Assembly: GCA_003402345.1 (NCBI GenBank)
Contig: QFXH01000009.1
Span: 55,234 to 119,233, forward strand
Length of the DNA stretch: 64,000 nucleotides
Direction: 5' to 3'
DNA from: Candidatus Nitrotoga sp. MKT
Lineage (GTDB): Bacteria; Pseudomonadota; Gammaproteobacteria; Burkholderiales; Gallionellaceae
The notes below the pieces were generated by a model. It did no database searches. It was not told the DNA's origin and saw nothing but the letters and a program-made list of their open reading frames with translations. Made by a program: the position numbers and the translations under genes. Shown in pieces: positions 25,338 through 35,256 of this stretch. Each line of letters begins with the position of its first letter. Position 1 is the stretch's first letter.

Positions 25338-27002
25338 ATGTTTTCCTATCCCCCGACACAAGAACACCCGATTACGATAGCTAAAGCCTGGTTGCTGGCA
25401 CTGCTGTGTGCGGTGTGGTTAGGCACAGGGTTGGTAGGGCATGACCCGTGGCAGTCAGACGATGCTTATAGTTTTGGGTTGGTCTATCACATCCTGCAAA
25501 GCGGTGATTGGCTAGTTCCCACCTTGGCTGGCGAACCCCACATGGATAAGCCACCGTTGTTCTATATGACAGCCGCGCTTTTCGCCAAACTATTCTCCCC
25601 CTTGCTTGAGCTACATGATGGCGCGCGTCTAGCAAGCGGTTTTTATACTGCTCTTACGTTGTTGTTCATTGGGCTGTCAGGACGCGAATTATTCGGGAGG
25701 AGCCGTGGTTGGCCTGCTGCGATCATTTTGATCGGCTGCCTTGGCATGCTGGTACGTTCACATGAGCTCATAACCGATCTTGCGTTGCTTACTGGCTGCG
25801 CCATGATGTTATATGGCTACACTTTAAGTCTGCGCCGTACTTTATTGGCAGGCATGCTCATAGGCAATGGCATCGGCATTGGCTTTATGTCCAAGGGATT
25901 TATCGCCCCCGCGCTGTTCGTGCTTATCAGCGCCGCACTGCTGCTGTTTCGCACATGGCGCATGCGTTCCTTTCTTTCCAGCTTGGGCCTCGCACTGCTG
26001 TTTGCGTTGCCTTGGTTAACTGTCTGGCCTTTTTTGTTGTACCAACGTTCGCCAGAGCTATTTATGGAATGGTTTTGGACGCTTAACATCGGTCATTGGT
26101 TTGGCTATATTCAAGGTGGTGATTATGCAGAGGCGTTATATTACGTAAAGATATTGCCTTGGTTCGCTTGGCCTGCCTTGCCATTGGCTGCTTGGGCCGT
26201 GTGGGAGGCACGGAGAAGAGTGCTGCATGAAGCCGAATTTCAGCTGTTGTTGGTAAGTTTTTTTGTGATGTTGCTTACGTTGAGTGCGCTACCCAATATC
26301 AAGGAAGTGTTCGCGTTGCCCATATTATTGCCGTTAGCTTTGCTTGCGAATGCAGCCCTTCCCACTTTGCGCCGGGGAGCGGCCAACGCGCTAGATTGGT
26401 TCGGCATCATGACTTTCGGTTTTGTCGCTATCTTGATGTGGTGGGGTTGGGCTGGGTTATTACGGGATAATCATGCCAAGATTACCCGTTGGCTGAAAGA
26501 TTATCAGCCTGGCTTCGAACCTGCGTTCCATGCGCCAACATTTTGGGTCGCACTGACCTTCACCGTACTGTGGGTGCTGCTGGTGTGGCGCGTTGGACGC
26601 TCCATGCGCCGCGCCGTGCTTAACTGGGCCAGTGGCGTGACCTTGTTGTGGGTATTGGCCATGACATTATGGCTACCATGGTTGGATAACGGTAAGAGCT
26701 ATCGCGGCATGGTGGTTTCCCTTAAGCAGGCCATGCCCAAACATCATGGTTGTGTTGCAAGTCTGGATGTAGGAGATACCCAGCGTGCCATGTTGCAGTA
26801 CTTAGGAAATATTACCACACACAAACAAGCGCAACGTGTATGTGATTTGCTGCTGGTGCATGGAGAGCGTGCCACTAGGTTAGCGGAAGAAGAAAGAGCT
26901 TGGGTCAAGCTATGGGAAGGCAACCGCAAAGGAGTTAAATCGGGACCTTTCCGTTTGTATCAACGCATCGAAGCAACTACACAAAGGCCAGAAATCCCAT
27001 AG
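25338..27002 (+). CDS. ArnT/PMT-like membrane glycosyltransferase (GT39/GT83 type)
   Basis: A 554-residue integral membrane protein with about 11-13 hydrophobic helices. The luminal loop after helix one carries the acidic pair in DPWQSDDAYSFGL and the MDKPP motif (HMDKPPLFYM), the hallmarks of polyprenyl-phosphate-sugar glycosyltransferases such as ArnT. It probably moves a sugar from a lipid carrier onto lipid A or a protein in the periplasm; the acceptor cannot be told from sequence. The C-terminal 80 residues form a soluble tail. No operon partner. Confidence 0.85.
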   Translation: MFSYPPTQEHPITIAKAWLLALLCAVWLGTGLVGHDPWQSDDAYSFGLVYHILQSGDWLVPTLAGEPHMDKPPLFYMTAALFAKLFSPLLELHDGARLASGFYTALTLLFIGLSGRELFGRSRGWPAAIILIGCLGMLVRSHELITDLALLTGCAMMLYGYTLSLRRTLLAGMLIGNGIGIGFMSKGFIAPALFVLISAALLLFRTWRMRSFLSSLGLALLFALPWLTVWPFLLYQRSPELFMEWFWTLNIGHWFGYIQGGDYAEALYYVKILPWFAWPALPLAAWAVWEARRRVLHEAEFQLLLVSFFVMLLTLSALPNIKEVFALPILLPLALLANAALPTLRRGAANALDWFGIMTFGFVAILMWWGWAGLLRDNHAKITRWLKDYQPGFEPAFHAPTFWVALTFTVLWVLLVWRVGRSMRRAVLNWASGVTLLWVLAMTLWLPWLDNGKSYRGMVVSLKQAMPKHHGCVASLDVGDTQRAMLQYLGNITTHKQAQRVCDLLLVHGERATRLAEEERAWVKLWEGNRKGVKSGPFRLYQRIEATTQRPEIP

Positions 27003-27235
27003 CCATAGTTCCATATCAGTTCATTTGAGATGGGTTGTCAATAATGGGCACCATGAATTCATGGTCAATCTCTTTTCACAAAACTAGCGGTTAAACGCAG
27101 CGATATTAATAAAATCAACTCGCTGCTTAACCCGTTGGACTCCACGATTGCCAGCTGGCCTCACAGCTACGAGGCCGCACACAAAATGTGACTCTATCCT
27201 TGCTTTCCAATGGCGATAGAGCCCCATAACGTGAA
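27003..27235. other. Intergenic region with a 44-codon open fragment of unknown origin
   Basis: Between two converging genes. On the plus strand an open stretch ends at a TGA near 27190 with the peptide tail SLLNPLDSTIASWPHSYEAA. It has no good start, and I do not recognise it. It may be the tail of a deleted gene. No terminator hairpin is obvious. Confidence 0.3.
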
Positions 27236-28708
27236 TCAGAAATTCCACTGCAACTGCGCGCGAAGCATATCGGCTTTAACTTGTCTGTAACCATTCAAAG
27301 CTGGAACGAACGTGCCTACATTGGTTCTATCCATATTCGCGTAGGCCAAAACCAACTCCAGCTCAGGCATGGGTTGCCACTCAACGCCGATTTCTGTTTC
27401 CCGTACGTGTGACTTAGGTGTGTTTGTCGAGAACTTTTCAGAGCCATCGTACCTCTGCCATTTGATATAGGGCATCCAACTACCAAAAGCATTATCCAGT
27501 TTGTACATGGCTTGGACGTAACCGCCATTGAGCGTGGCGGATTTGATCTCTTTGCGGTCTGTACTCAACTGGGGGGAGTTGCCCCAGTTCCACTCACCTT
27601 GCAAGCCAAAGGGTTGCGGATACAACACGGCATGCAAGCCTACGCGCTCGTCCCGCAAGCCTCTGCTATCAAACTTAGGGGTTACATTAGCACCGCCGAC
27701 TGAAATCGCGCTGGATCTTGGAACATATTTGCCGGATAAAGCGGATACACCGGCCTCGAAAAACTGGCCGTTGTCGAATTTGAACGGATAGGTCAGGCGG
27801 GCCGCTGTATGGAGGTTATCATTAAGTTCGACCCGGTTCAGCCCTTGGCCATTATAAACGCCCAAGCCGAACACGCCGTAATCGCCCGAGCCTTTGAGGC
27901 CACTGCGCACCAGATCCCTGAAGCGATCACGGATGTGCGCAGGTGCCCAGTAGAACATCAAACCCATATCACGCTCGTCACGGGACGCGATGTTGACGGC
28001 ATCGGCACGATCCATCGCTAAGCGGTTCTGGCTCGACTGAAGAATTTCAAAGCCATATGGAACCTTGGAGATACCAGCGCGGATACGGTATTCTCTTTTA
28101 TCGTCGAAAGAAATATCGGAGTAGAAATCTCGAAGCTGAACCTTTCCACCCTGCAAATCGCCTGCGTCTGGGCCGGAATTGAACTCCGGTTGAATGTAGA
28201 CGTATAGATGGTCGGTAACTTGACCCGAGAGAATCACTCGGGCGCGTCGAATTCCGAAATTCTGGTTATCCGAAATAAATCTGTCACCGGGAGATGCAAT
28301 GTTGGCGCTATCTCCAGATATAGGTTGGCTGTAACGCAACTGGGAGTAGCCACGCAGGCTGATTCTGTCGGACCAGTTTTCCTTGGGCGTCAGGGCTGCT
28401 GTCAGTTCCTCAGCTGCTTTAAGTTCCGCCTTCTTTTTCTTTTGGCGAAGCTTGGTTTCCAATGCTTTAACCTCCTCAGCAGGAACCTTGCCCACTGCCT
28501 CATTGACTTCTTCAAACTCACTGAGTTTTATTCTATTGGCGCCCGGTGAAGTAAATACTTGTTGAGTTTGTGTGTCTACATACAGCTGGATAGCGTGTGC
28601 CGGAATCGTGGTACCGCCTAGCAGAGCCAATATGGCGATTGATAATGTGGATGATTTCAATCTACTGCCAAGATATGGCTTAACTGTGTGGCTTTTAGAT
28701 GCTTGCAT
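27236..28708 (-). CDS. Phosphate-selective porin (OprO/OprP family)
   Basis: A 490-residue outer-membrane protein. It has an N-terminal signal peptide (hydrophobic SIAILALLGG, cleavage near AHA-IQL), a short coiled coil rich in Lys and Glu (about residues 70-105), then a beta-barrel with strand patterns such as ISLRGYSQLRYSQP and the last strand ending in LRAQLQWNF with terminal Phe. A ribosome site CTGGAG precedes the ATG. It is divergent from a PstS gene and has a near-consensus Pho box upstream, so phosphate-starvation induction is likely. Confidence 0.88.
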   Translation of the reverse strand: MQASKSHTVKPYLGSRLKSSTLSIAILALLGGTTIPAHAIQLYVDTQTQQVFTSPGANRIKLSEFEEVNEAVGKVPAEEVKALETKLRQKKKKAELKAAEELTAALTPKENWSDRISLRGYSQLRYSQPISGDSANIASPGDRFISDNQNFGIRRARVILSGQVTDHLYVYIQPEFNSGPDAGDLQGGKVQLRDFYSDISFDDKREYRIRAGISKVPYGFEILQSSQNRLAMDRADAVNIASRDERDMGLMFYWAPAHIRDRFRDLVRSGLKGSGDYGVFGLGVYNGQGLNRVELNDNLHTAARLTYPFKFDNGQFFEAGVSALSGKYVPRSSAISVGGANVTPKFDSRGLRDERVGLHAVLYPQPFGLQGEWNWGNSPQLSTDRKEIKSATLNGGYVQAMYKLDNAFGSWMPYIKWQRYDGSEKFSTNTPKSHVRETEIGVEWQPMPELELVLAYANMDRTNVGTFVPALNGYRQVKADMLRAQLQWNF

Positions 28709-28786
28709 TCTTTTCTCCAGGGAAAAATAAAAACTTCACCCGCTCAAGGTTATTCTTGAGCCGTGCAAACATTCTAAAGAATGAAC

Positions 28787-28804
28787 ATGACAGTTTTATG
28801 ACAC
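28787..28804 (-). promoter_or_regulatory. Pho box upstream of the phosphate porin
   Basis: Read on the minus strand the 18 bases are GTGTCATAAAACTGTCAT, differing from the E. coli-type Pho box consensus only at the first base. It lies about 80 bases before the porin start, consistent with PhoB activation. Confidence 0.85.
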
Positions 28805-29031
28805 GCTAAATTTAGTGTATCGACCCAAATTTAATGCTCGGTTTTGTACGCGTACCACATCCTTATTGGATTTTTGTGCCTGGAGAACAGATAGGTAAGA
28901 TATCAAACAGGTGCAGCCGTGATTAATCGATAGCCGGGAGAAAGCAATAAATAGAAAAACAGTGGGTTTCTAATTTGTCATGTTGCATAAAACTCAGGTT
29001 TATAAATAATATGTATGACTTAAGCCTGTAG

Positions 29032-29049
29032 ATGTCACAATTCTGCAAC
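29032..29049 (+). promoter_or_regulatory. Probable Pho box upstream of pstS
   Basis: ATGTCACAATTCTGCAAC matches about 13 of 18 positions of the Pho box and lies 65 bases before the PstS start, on its strand. Weaker than the porin box. Confidence 0.5.
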
Positions 29050-29113
29050 ATTGGGGGATTAATATGATGATGCTGCCCTGTGGTGGTGACCCAATTAACC
29101 GAATGGAGAGAAT

Positions 29114-30166
29114 ATGTTGAAATCGCCCAATCTTAAAATATTTGGTGTGACCGCTGTATTGAGTCTGTTAATGAGTGCCACAAATTCTGCTGGCGCTGTT
29201 CCGATCATCAAGATTGATGGCTCAAGCACGGTCTATCCAGTTACCGAAGCGGTGGCTGAAGAGTTCCAGAAAAGTAAAAAAGATGCAGTTAAAGTGACTG
29301 TCAGCATTTCTGGCACCAGCGGCGGATTCAAGAAGCTTTGCCGAGGAGAGATCGATATCGCTAATGCTTCCCGTCCGATCCTGAATGAGGAAATGAAGGA
29401 ATGCAACAAGCACGGCATCCAGTTTATTGAGCTGCCTGTGGCTTACGATGCGCTGACCGTGGTGGTCAATCCTCAAAATAATTGGGCGAACAGTATGACC
29501 GTGGCCGAGCTCAAAAAAATGTGGGAACCGTTAGCTCAAGGAAAAATTACTAATTGGAATCAGATTAATCCTGCCTGGCCAAATGCTCCGCTGAAATTAT
29601 TAGGTCCGGATTCTGATTCAGGCACATTTGATTTTTTCACTGAAGTTATTGTCGGTAAGGCCAAGTCCAGTCGTCTCGATTACACGGCGTCCGATGATGA
29701 CAAATTATTGGTGACGGGTGTTTCTGGCGATAAGAATTCCATTGGTTATTTTGGCTATGGTTATTACGCCGAAAACGCCACGAAACTGAAGGTGGTACCG
29801 ATTAGATCAGGGGAGGGTAAACCGCCAGTCCTGCCGAGCTTGGAAACGGTTAAAAATAGTACCTATCGGCCACTTTCGCGTCCCATTTTTATCTACGTTA
29901 GCGCCAAAACTGCACAGAAGCCTGAGGTCAAGGAATTTGTCGAATTCTACCTCAAGCAGGCGCGGAACTTGGTAGAGGAAGTAAAGTATATACCGCTGTC
30001 CGATGCCGCCTATAAGCTGGCATTGGGTAATTTTACCAAGGGTAAAACCGGTACTGGTTTCGGTGGTAAATCCCATGTTGATATTGATTTTAGCGGTATA
30101 GCGGAGGTAGGTGTGACAGATGAAGTGCTAATGAAACGTGAAGGTAGGATTTTCCCAGCTCCATAA
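29114..30166 (+). CDS. Periplasmic phosphate-binding protein, PstS/SphX type
   Basis: A 350-residue exported substrate-binding protein. The signal peptide ends near SAGA-VPI, followed at once by the family motif [18 protein letters not shown], and later by [22 protein letters not shown] and [12 protein letters not shown], which form the phosphate pocket. No pstC, pstA or pstB is adjacent, so it is an orphan, possibly feeding a transporter elsewhere or acting as a high-affinity scavenger with the divergent porin. Confidence 0.9.
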   Translation: MLKSPNLKIFGVTAVLSLLMSATNSAGAVPIIKIDGSSTVYPVTEAVAEEFQKSKKDAVKVTVSISGTSGGFKKLCRGEIDIANASRPILNEEMKECNKHGIQFIELPVAYDALTVVVNPQNNWANSMTVAELKKMWEPLAQGKITNWNQINPAWPNAPLKLLGPDSDSGTFDFFTEVIVGKAKSSRLDYTASDDDKLLVTGVSGDKNSIGYFGYGYYAENATKLKVVPIRSGEGKPPVLPSLETVKNSTYRPLSRPIFIYVSAKTAQKPEVKEFVEFYLKQARNLVEEVKYIPLSDAAYKLALGNFTKGKTGTGFGGKSHVDIDFSGIAEVGVTDEVLMKREGRIFPAP

Positions 30167-30251
30167 TTCGATAAGAAGTGTGAAGGTCGGATTTTCACAT
30201 GAAATTTCATTTTCGTATGACTATGCGAATCGGAGAAAAATATTGATGAGG

Positions 30252-30347
30252 GGCGTAGCGGTTACCGCCATGCCGCTCGACGATTCGGATAAATGTGGTT
30301 CAAGGCAGATCCATTAGTTGGGCGAACAGCGTCTTGCCAGTTTTCAT
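30252..30347 (-). pseudogene. Remnant of an IS4-like transposase N-terminus
   Basis: On the minus strand from ATG 30347 the frame reads MKTGKTLFAQLMDLP, a TGA stop, then TTFIRIVERHGGNR. This resembles the N-terminus of IS4-family DDE transposases, with TGA in place of a Trp codon. The homology stops after about 31 codons. It is a fossil fragment; the rest of the element is gone. Confidence 0.6.
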
Positions 30348-30675
30348 GGCGGCCTTCGGGAGAAAAACCGAAAGGCTGCCAGAACTGACTTGCACCATTC
30401 AAATCGACACCACCCTTAGTCGTTGAAATCTAGCGTCCTTCGTGGCTTTCAGCGGTTTACCTTCTCATTTAGCCGGACAGCAATCTCAGGAGTTATTTCT
30501 GAGCAACATGCAAGCGCCCGCAGCCTGTTACATTAACATCGCACTACGCCCTGCATTAAACGTTTTACCTGATACAAAGGCTCCTCGACCAATTGGTGGT
30601 TGTTACCGAGATGATTTAAACCCAAAATGGCAAGATGTACCAACCAAGCTTGCTGGATAACCTTTGAGCTCTGCC
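30348..30675. other. Intergenic DNA, probably decayed insertion sequence
   Basis: This stretch leads up to bioA. Its left part (to about 30440) is presumably the old left end of the IS4-like element. A 72-codon plus-strand frame crosses 30442-30660, but its peptide has no recognisable features and no ribosome site, so I do not call it a gene. Confidence 0.35.
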
Positions 30676-32022
30676 ATGCCTAACATCAATTTGCTTGCCC
30701 GCTCCCGCTCATCTGTATGGCACCCTTGCACGCAGATGAAGCGCCACGAGACGCTACCGTTAATACCTATCCAGCGTGGACAAGGTATGTGGTTATATGA
30801 TTTCGACGGCAAGCGCTATTTGGATGCGGTGAGTTCGTGGTGGGTAAATTTGTTCGGACATTGCAACCCGCGCATTAATGCCGCCATTACCCTTCAATTA
30901 GGGCAGCTTGAGCATGTGATGCTGGCCGGCTTTACTCATGAGCCGGTGATACAGCTTTCCGAGCGACTGGCGCAACTGGCCCCGGTCGGGTTGGGACATT
31001 GTTTTTATGCCTCAGACGGCGCATCGGCTATTGAAATTGCGCTAAAGATGAGCGTACATTATTGGCGTAATAATGGTCGGCCTCACAAGAGTGAATTCAT
31101 CAGCCTGCAAAACAGTTATCACGGCGAAACACTGGGCGCATTGTCAGTGACTGATGTGGCCCTATTCAAGGATGCATATAGTGTGCTGGTCAAACAGAAT
31201 GCCACGGTATTAAGCCCTGACTGGCGCAATGCAGAACTAGGAGAGAACGCACGGGACTATGCCTTACGTTGTGCTGCGCAGCTTGAAACCTATTTGCAGC
31301 AACATCATCACAATATTGCCGCTTTCATTATCGAACCATTAGTACAGGGGGCGGCGGGCATGGTTATGTATCATCCGGTCTACTTAACCCGTGTGCGCGA
31401 GTTATGCGATCGATACGACGTGCATTTCATTGCCGATGAAATTGCAGTGGGGATGGGACGGACGGGAACGATGTTTGCTTGTGAGCAGGCAGAAAAGTCT
31501 CTCTGTCGGGATAGTGCGAAAGAGGGTATTTCGCCGGATTTTCTGTGTTTGTCCAAGGGTCTTAGCGGTGGCTACCTGCCGCTATCCGTGGTGATGACCA
31601 CGGATACGATCTATCAGGCCTTTTATGCTGATGAAGTAACGCGCGGCTTTTTACATTCACATTCCTATACTGGCAATCCGCTGGCCTGCCGCGCGGCATT
31701 GGCGACTTTGGAAATCTTTGAGCAAGATGATGTCATTGCAACCAACCGCAACAAAGCGGTTTACCTTAACCGTATTGCGGAACCCTTACGTAACCACCCC
31801 CGCGTAAAAAATTTCCGCAATACTGGCATGATATGGGCATTTGAGGTGGATAGCGTGCGCGACGATTTCGCGCAACGCTGTTTCAGCCTCGCGCTGGAGA
31901 AAGAACTGCTGTTGAGACCGATGGGTAATACGATCTATTTCATGCCACCCTATATCATCAGCGAGGCTGAAATGGATATGTTGGTTAAACGTACATTGGC
32001 AATCATTGCGGCGATTATTTAG
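30676..32022 (+). CDS. bioA: Adenosylmethionine-8-amino-7-oxononanoate aminotransferase
   Basis: BioA converts KAPA to DAPA in biotin synthesis, with SAM as unusual amino donor and PLP as cofactor. The 448-residue protein has SSVWHPCTQMKRHE at the start, VSSWWVNLFGHCNP, and the PLP lysine in LSKGLSGGYLPLS, near residue 295. ATG 30676 is chosen; a TTG four codons upstream is possible. No other bio gene is adjacent. The stop codon TAG is shared with the left edge of an inserted MITE: before insertion it would have read TAA, so the protein is unchanged. Confidence 0.95.
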   Translation: MPNINLLARSRSSVWHPCTQMKRHETLPLIPIQRGQGMWLYDFDGKRYLDAVSSWWVNLFGHCNPRINAAITLQLGQLEHVMLAGFTHEPVIQLSERLAQLAPVGLGHCFYASDGASAIEIALKMSVHYWRNNGRPHKSEFISLQNSYHGETLGALSVTDVALFKDAYSVLVKQNATVLSPDWRNAELGENARDYALRCAAQLETYLQQHHHNIAAFIIEPLVQGAAGMVMYHPVYLTRVRELCDRYDVHFIADEIAVGMGRTGTMFACEQAEKSLCRDSAKEGISPDFLCLSKGLSGGYLPLSVVMTTDTIYQAFYADEVTRGFLHSHSYTGNPLACRAALATLEIFEQDDVIATNRNKAVYLNRIAEPLRNHPRVKNFRNTGMIWAFEVDSVRDDFAQRCFSLALEKELLLRPMGNTIYFMPPYIISEAEMDMLVKRTLAIIAAII

Positions 32023-32201
32023 GGTGCCTCTAAAAATCCAATTTTGCGAGCAGCCGCTTTGCGGCTTGCCTGCTTACCCCGTTGCGTCATAATACGGCGT
32101 TACTCAAAAAAAACTATCGCTTACATATCAACTATATGCCGCGCTCAAATTTTTTACTCGTGCCTTGTCTTATTTAAAAACTTGAATTTTTAGAGGTGCC
32201 C
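32022..32201. mobile_element. 180-bp MITE with 20-bp inverted repeats and TTTA target duplication
   Basis: Terminal repeats GGGTGCCTCTAAAAATCCAA (left) and the reverse complement GGGCACCTCTAAAAATTCAA (right) match at 17 of 20 positions. Both ends are flanked by TTTA (32018-32021 and 32202-32205), a four-base target duplication like that of IS5-group elements. There is no coding capacity inside, so it must have been mobilised in trans. It inserted exactly at the bioA stop codon. Confidence 0.85.
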
Positions 32202-32276
32202 TTTAATTGAACCAAAGAAGCGCAATTCAATCGCCATTCCCGCAAAAACGCAAATGACGGCAGTAGAGAGGTATTC

Positions 32277-33674
32277 ATGAAGCTGTTTCACAAACTGCTA
32301 CTTATCGTTTTCCTCATTCCCAATTCTCACGCCGCCACGTTGCCGCCACCAGTGGTGAAAGCGCTGCAGCTGGCCCGCATCCCGCTGGGCAGTATCGGTG
32401 TGGAAGTACGCGAAGTAAATGCGCGCACGCCGCTCATTAGTGTGAATGCGAAGCAATCGATGAGCCCGGCCTCAACCATGAAGCTGCTCACCACCTATGC
32501 CGGGCTGGAATTGCTCGGCCCTTCGTATAGCTGGAAGACCGAGGCTTATCTCGATGGCAAGCTGGAACAAGATGTGCTGCACGGTAACTTGATCCTGAAG
32601 GGGTACGGCGATCCCAAATTAACGCTGGAAAAATTATGGTTGTGGCTACATGAGCTGCGTAGCCGTGGTTTGCGAGAGATTCGTGGCGACCTAGTGTTGG
32701 ACCGTAGTGTATTCCAGCTCGCTCCACATGATCCCGCAGAATTCGATAATGAGCCTATACGCCCCTACAATACGGGGCCGGATGCATTGTTGCTTAATTT
32801 TAACTCTGTGCACCTGCGCTTTATTCCAGAGGGCGAAAAAATCAAGATTATCAGCATGCCGGAGCTGGCCGGCATCAGGCTGGATAACCGGGTTACGGTA
32901 GCGACCATACCGGGAAATTGCAGCGACTGGGATGATGCGATTTCCCTGCAATTGCAGGGCGATATATTACGTCTGCAAGGTGTTTATCCGGCTCAGTGCG
33001 GTGAACGTGAGCGGCATGTCAGCCTGCTTTCCCCCCCAGTCTATCTGGATGCCGTGTTTCGTGCGTTATGGCAGGAAATGGGTGGTCTGCTACAGGGTAG
33101 ATTGCGTGAGGGTGTAGTTCCAGGTAGCGCGACCCTGTTCGCTACGCACCATTCTGCGCCATTGGCCGAATTGATCCGTGATATTAATAAATTCAGCAAC
33201 AATGTCATGGCGCGTCAACTTTTTCTAAGTTTGGGCAGGACTGCCGAGACATCCGCCAATGTTAACTACAGTGAGCTGACTATACGCAATTGGCTGACAC
33301 AGAAAAAATTGTACTTCCCTGAATTGGTATTGGAAAACGGTGCGGGACTTTCACGTCGGGAACGGATCAGTGCGCGTAGTTTGGCATTGTTGTTGCGTAG
33401 CGCGCAGCATAGCCCGTTATCAACGGAATTCGAGGCGTCCTTACCTATCGTCGGGGTTGATGGTACCTTTAAAAAACGCCTCACGGATAGTGAGGCCGCT
33501 AATCACGCCCATCTTAAAACTGGTTCACTGGAAGGCGTACAAGCCATTGCCGGTTATGTGCAATCCCGTAGTGGAAAGCAATGGATTTTGGTTTTTTTAA
33601 TTAATCATGCTAATGCTGCAGCGGGGAAGCAGGCACAAAACGCGCTAATCGAGTGGGTACAACGGCGATATTAA
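32277..33674 (+). CDS. dacB: D-alanyl-D-alanine carboxypeptidase/endopeptidase (PBP4, DacB)
   Basis: A periplasmic peptidoglycan hydrolase of the S13 family, 465 residues, with a signal peptide (KLLLIVFLIPNSHA-A). The three active-site motifs are intact: SxxK at Ser66-Lys69 (SPASTMKL), SxN in INKFSNNVMARQL, and KTG in HLKTGSLEGVQAIAGY. The insertion between the first two motifs is typical of PBP4. Confidence 0.95.
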   Translation: MKLFHKLLLIVFLIPNSHAATLPPPVVKALQLARIPLGSIGVEVREVNARTPLISVNAKQSMSPASTMKLLTTYAGLELLGPSYSWKTEAYLDGKLEQDVLHGNLILKGYGDPKLTLEKLWLWLHELRSRGLREIRGDLVLDRSVFQLAPHDPAEFDNEPIRPYNTGPDALLLNFNSVHLRFIPEGEKIKIISMPELAGIRLDNRVTVATIPGNCSDWDDAISLQLQGDILRLQGVYPAQCGERERHVSLLSPPVYLDAVFRALWQEMGGLLQGRLREGVVPGSATLFATHHSAPLAELIRDINKFSNNVMARQLFLSLGRTAETSANVNYSELTIRNWLTQKKLYFPELVLENGAGLSRRERISARSLALLLRSAQHSPLSTEFEASLPIVGVDGTFKKRLTDSEAANHAHLKTGSLEGVQAIAGYVQSRSGKQWILVFLINHANAAAGKQAQNALIEWVQRRY

Positions 33675-33835
33675 AGAGATTTCGATGTAGTATTTTTTAA
33701 TTTTTGATTTGAATACCAATCAATATTTGAGGCGTCGGGATGGTTAAATCAGGAAGAGTTGGGAGGGCTGTGTCAAATTGAGATTATGCTGGCTGCTATA
33801 ATCCCTATCCTTATTATTCAATTCACGCGACCAAT

Positions 33836-34774
33836 ATGCATACGCTCATTTGTGGCTCCTTAGCTTACGACGTCATCATGGTATTTAACGACCAGTTCAA
33901 AAACCACATCTTGCCCGAGCAGATACACATCCTGAATGTCTCTTTTTTGGTGCCGGAGATGCGCCGTGAATATGGCGGCTGCGCGGGTAACATTGCCTAT
34001 AATTTGCACTTGCTCGGTGGTAATCCGCTGATCATGGCGACGGTAGGTGATGATTTTGGCCCGTATGCCTCCCGCTTGGATAAATTAGGTTTGCCACAAC
34101 AATATATTCGCTATGTACCGGATAGTTTCACTGGCCAAGCTTTCATTACAACCGATCGGGACGATAATCAGATTACGGCCTTCCATCCTGGCGCAATGGG
34201 TTTTTCTGAACAAAACCATGTGTACGAGGCTAAGGGGGTCACGCTTGGCATTGTGTCTCCAGATGGACGTGCAGGAATGCTGCAGCACGCACAGGAATTC
34301 CATGCGGCGGGTATTCCCTTCGTGTTCGATCCGGGTCAAGGTATGCCGATGTTTAGCGGTGATGAGTTATTAAACTTCGTCAAGCAGGCGGATTATGTGA
34401 CGGTGAATGACTACGAAGCCAAGCTATTGCAGGATAAAACCGGCAAAAAAATTGAAGAACTTAGCAAGCTAACACAGGCTTTCGTCATTACCCTTGGTGC
34501 ACAAGGATCCCTCATTTATGCAGATGGCAAAGAAGTATGTATCCCGACGCCCATGGCCGAAACATTGCTCGACCCCACTGGCTGCGGTGATGCGTATCGT
34601 GCCGGTTTGCTGCACGGCATTCAGCAAGGTTGGGATTGGGATACCACCGGACGTCTTGCTTCTTTGCTAGGCTCACTGAAAATCGCCAGTCGTGGCGGGC
34701 AGAACCACAAGCCAACGCGCGACGAGCTTTCTACGTTGTTCCAGAAAAATTTTGGCTATTCCATCAACTTGTAA
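33836..34774 (+). CDS. PfkB-family carbohydrate/nucleoside kinase (adenosine kinase-like)
   Basis: A 312-residue ribokinase-fold kinase. It shows the substrate region GGCAGNIAYNLHLLGG near residue 45 and the PfkB signature DPTGCGDAYRAGLLHG near 245 with the catalytic Asp. Overall pattern (LICGSLAYDVIMVF at the start) resembles bacterial adenosine kinase-like proteins, but substrate specificity within PfkB is hard to read. It converges on yggX across a strong hairpin. Confidence 0.85.
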   Translation: MHTLICGSLAYDVIMVFNDQFKNHILPEQIHILNVSFLVPEMRREYGGCAGNIAYNLHLLGGNPLIMATVGDDFGPYASRLDKLGLPQQYIRYVPDSFTGQAFITTDRDDNQITAFHPGAMGFSEQNHVYEAKGVTLGIVSPDGRAGMLQHAQEFHAAGIPFVFDPGQGMPMFSGDELLNFVKQADYVTVNDYEAKLLQDKTGKKIEELSKLTQAFVITLGAQGSLIYADGKEVCIPTPMAETLLDPTGCGDAYRAGLLHGIQQGWDWDTTGRLASLLGSLKIASRGGQNHKPTRDELSTLFQKNFGYSINL

Positions 34775-34798
34775 TTTTTTCTGGGCAACTTCGCCTTT

Positions 34799-34829
34799 CT
34801 TGCCGCTTGCGGGAAGAGCAAGCGGCAAG
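34799..34829. terminator. Bidirectional hairpin between converging kinase and yggX genes
   Basis: A perfect 12-base stem CTTGCCGCTTGC / GCAAGCGGCAAG with a seven-base loop lies between the two stop codons. The T tracts on either side are short, so termination strength is uncertain. Confidence 0.65.
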
Positions 34830-34889
34830 GCTGGCTAAGTGATTTGAAATTTTTAAGCTAATGACTGCGTCGATGGCGCATCGACTATT

Positions 34890-35162
34890 TTAGTTGCCCG
34901 GTGGCACATAGCCGGAAGGCATTTCCGCGCCATCTCCAAAGAAATGATTTTCCATTTGTTGGGCTAAATACTTGCGCGCATGGGCTTCCGCGAGATTCAA
35001 GCGGTTTTCGTTGACCAGCATGGTCTGGTGTTTGAGCCACGCGGCCCAAGCGTCTTTTGAAACTTGCTCAAAAATGCGTTGCCCCAATGCGCCAGGATAT
35101 GGCGCGCGCTCCAGTCCTTCTGCTTCGTGGCCTAATTTGATGCACTGCACCATTCTTGTCAT
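34890..35162 (-). CDS. yggX: Fe(2+)-trafficking protein YggX
   Basis: A 90-residue protein with the family start [21 protein letters not shown], keeping the conserved Cys, and the later segment [19 protein letters not shown]. YggX protects iron-sulfur clusters from oxidative damage and supports iron use. It follows argA by 94 bases on the same strand, a frequent pairing in betaproteobacteria. Confidence 0.95.
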   Translation of the reverse strand: MTRMVQCIKLGHEAEGLERAPYPGALGQRIFEQVSKDAWAAWLKHQTMLVNENRLNLAEAHARKYLAQQMENHFFGDGAEMPSGYVPPGN

Positions 35163-35256
35163 TATTAAGTTCTCCGATTATTTAGTTTAACGTTTCAATT
35201 TTGACATCAATCACCAACACCCGCAAAGATTCAACTTCGTCCGATGCATAACTTGA

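Noticed and set aside
30138..30197. Direct repeat of GTGAAGGTxGGATTTTC across the pstS end
   Set aside because: Two copies only; the second forms a weak hairpin that may be a poor terminator, with no further support.
30442..30660. 72-codon ORF before bioA
   Set aside because: No ribosome site or protein-like pattern, and it lies in decayed insertion-sequence DNA.
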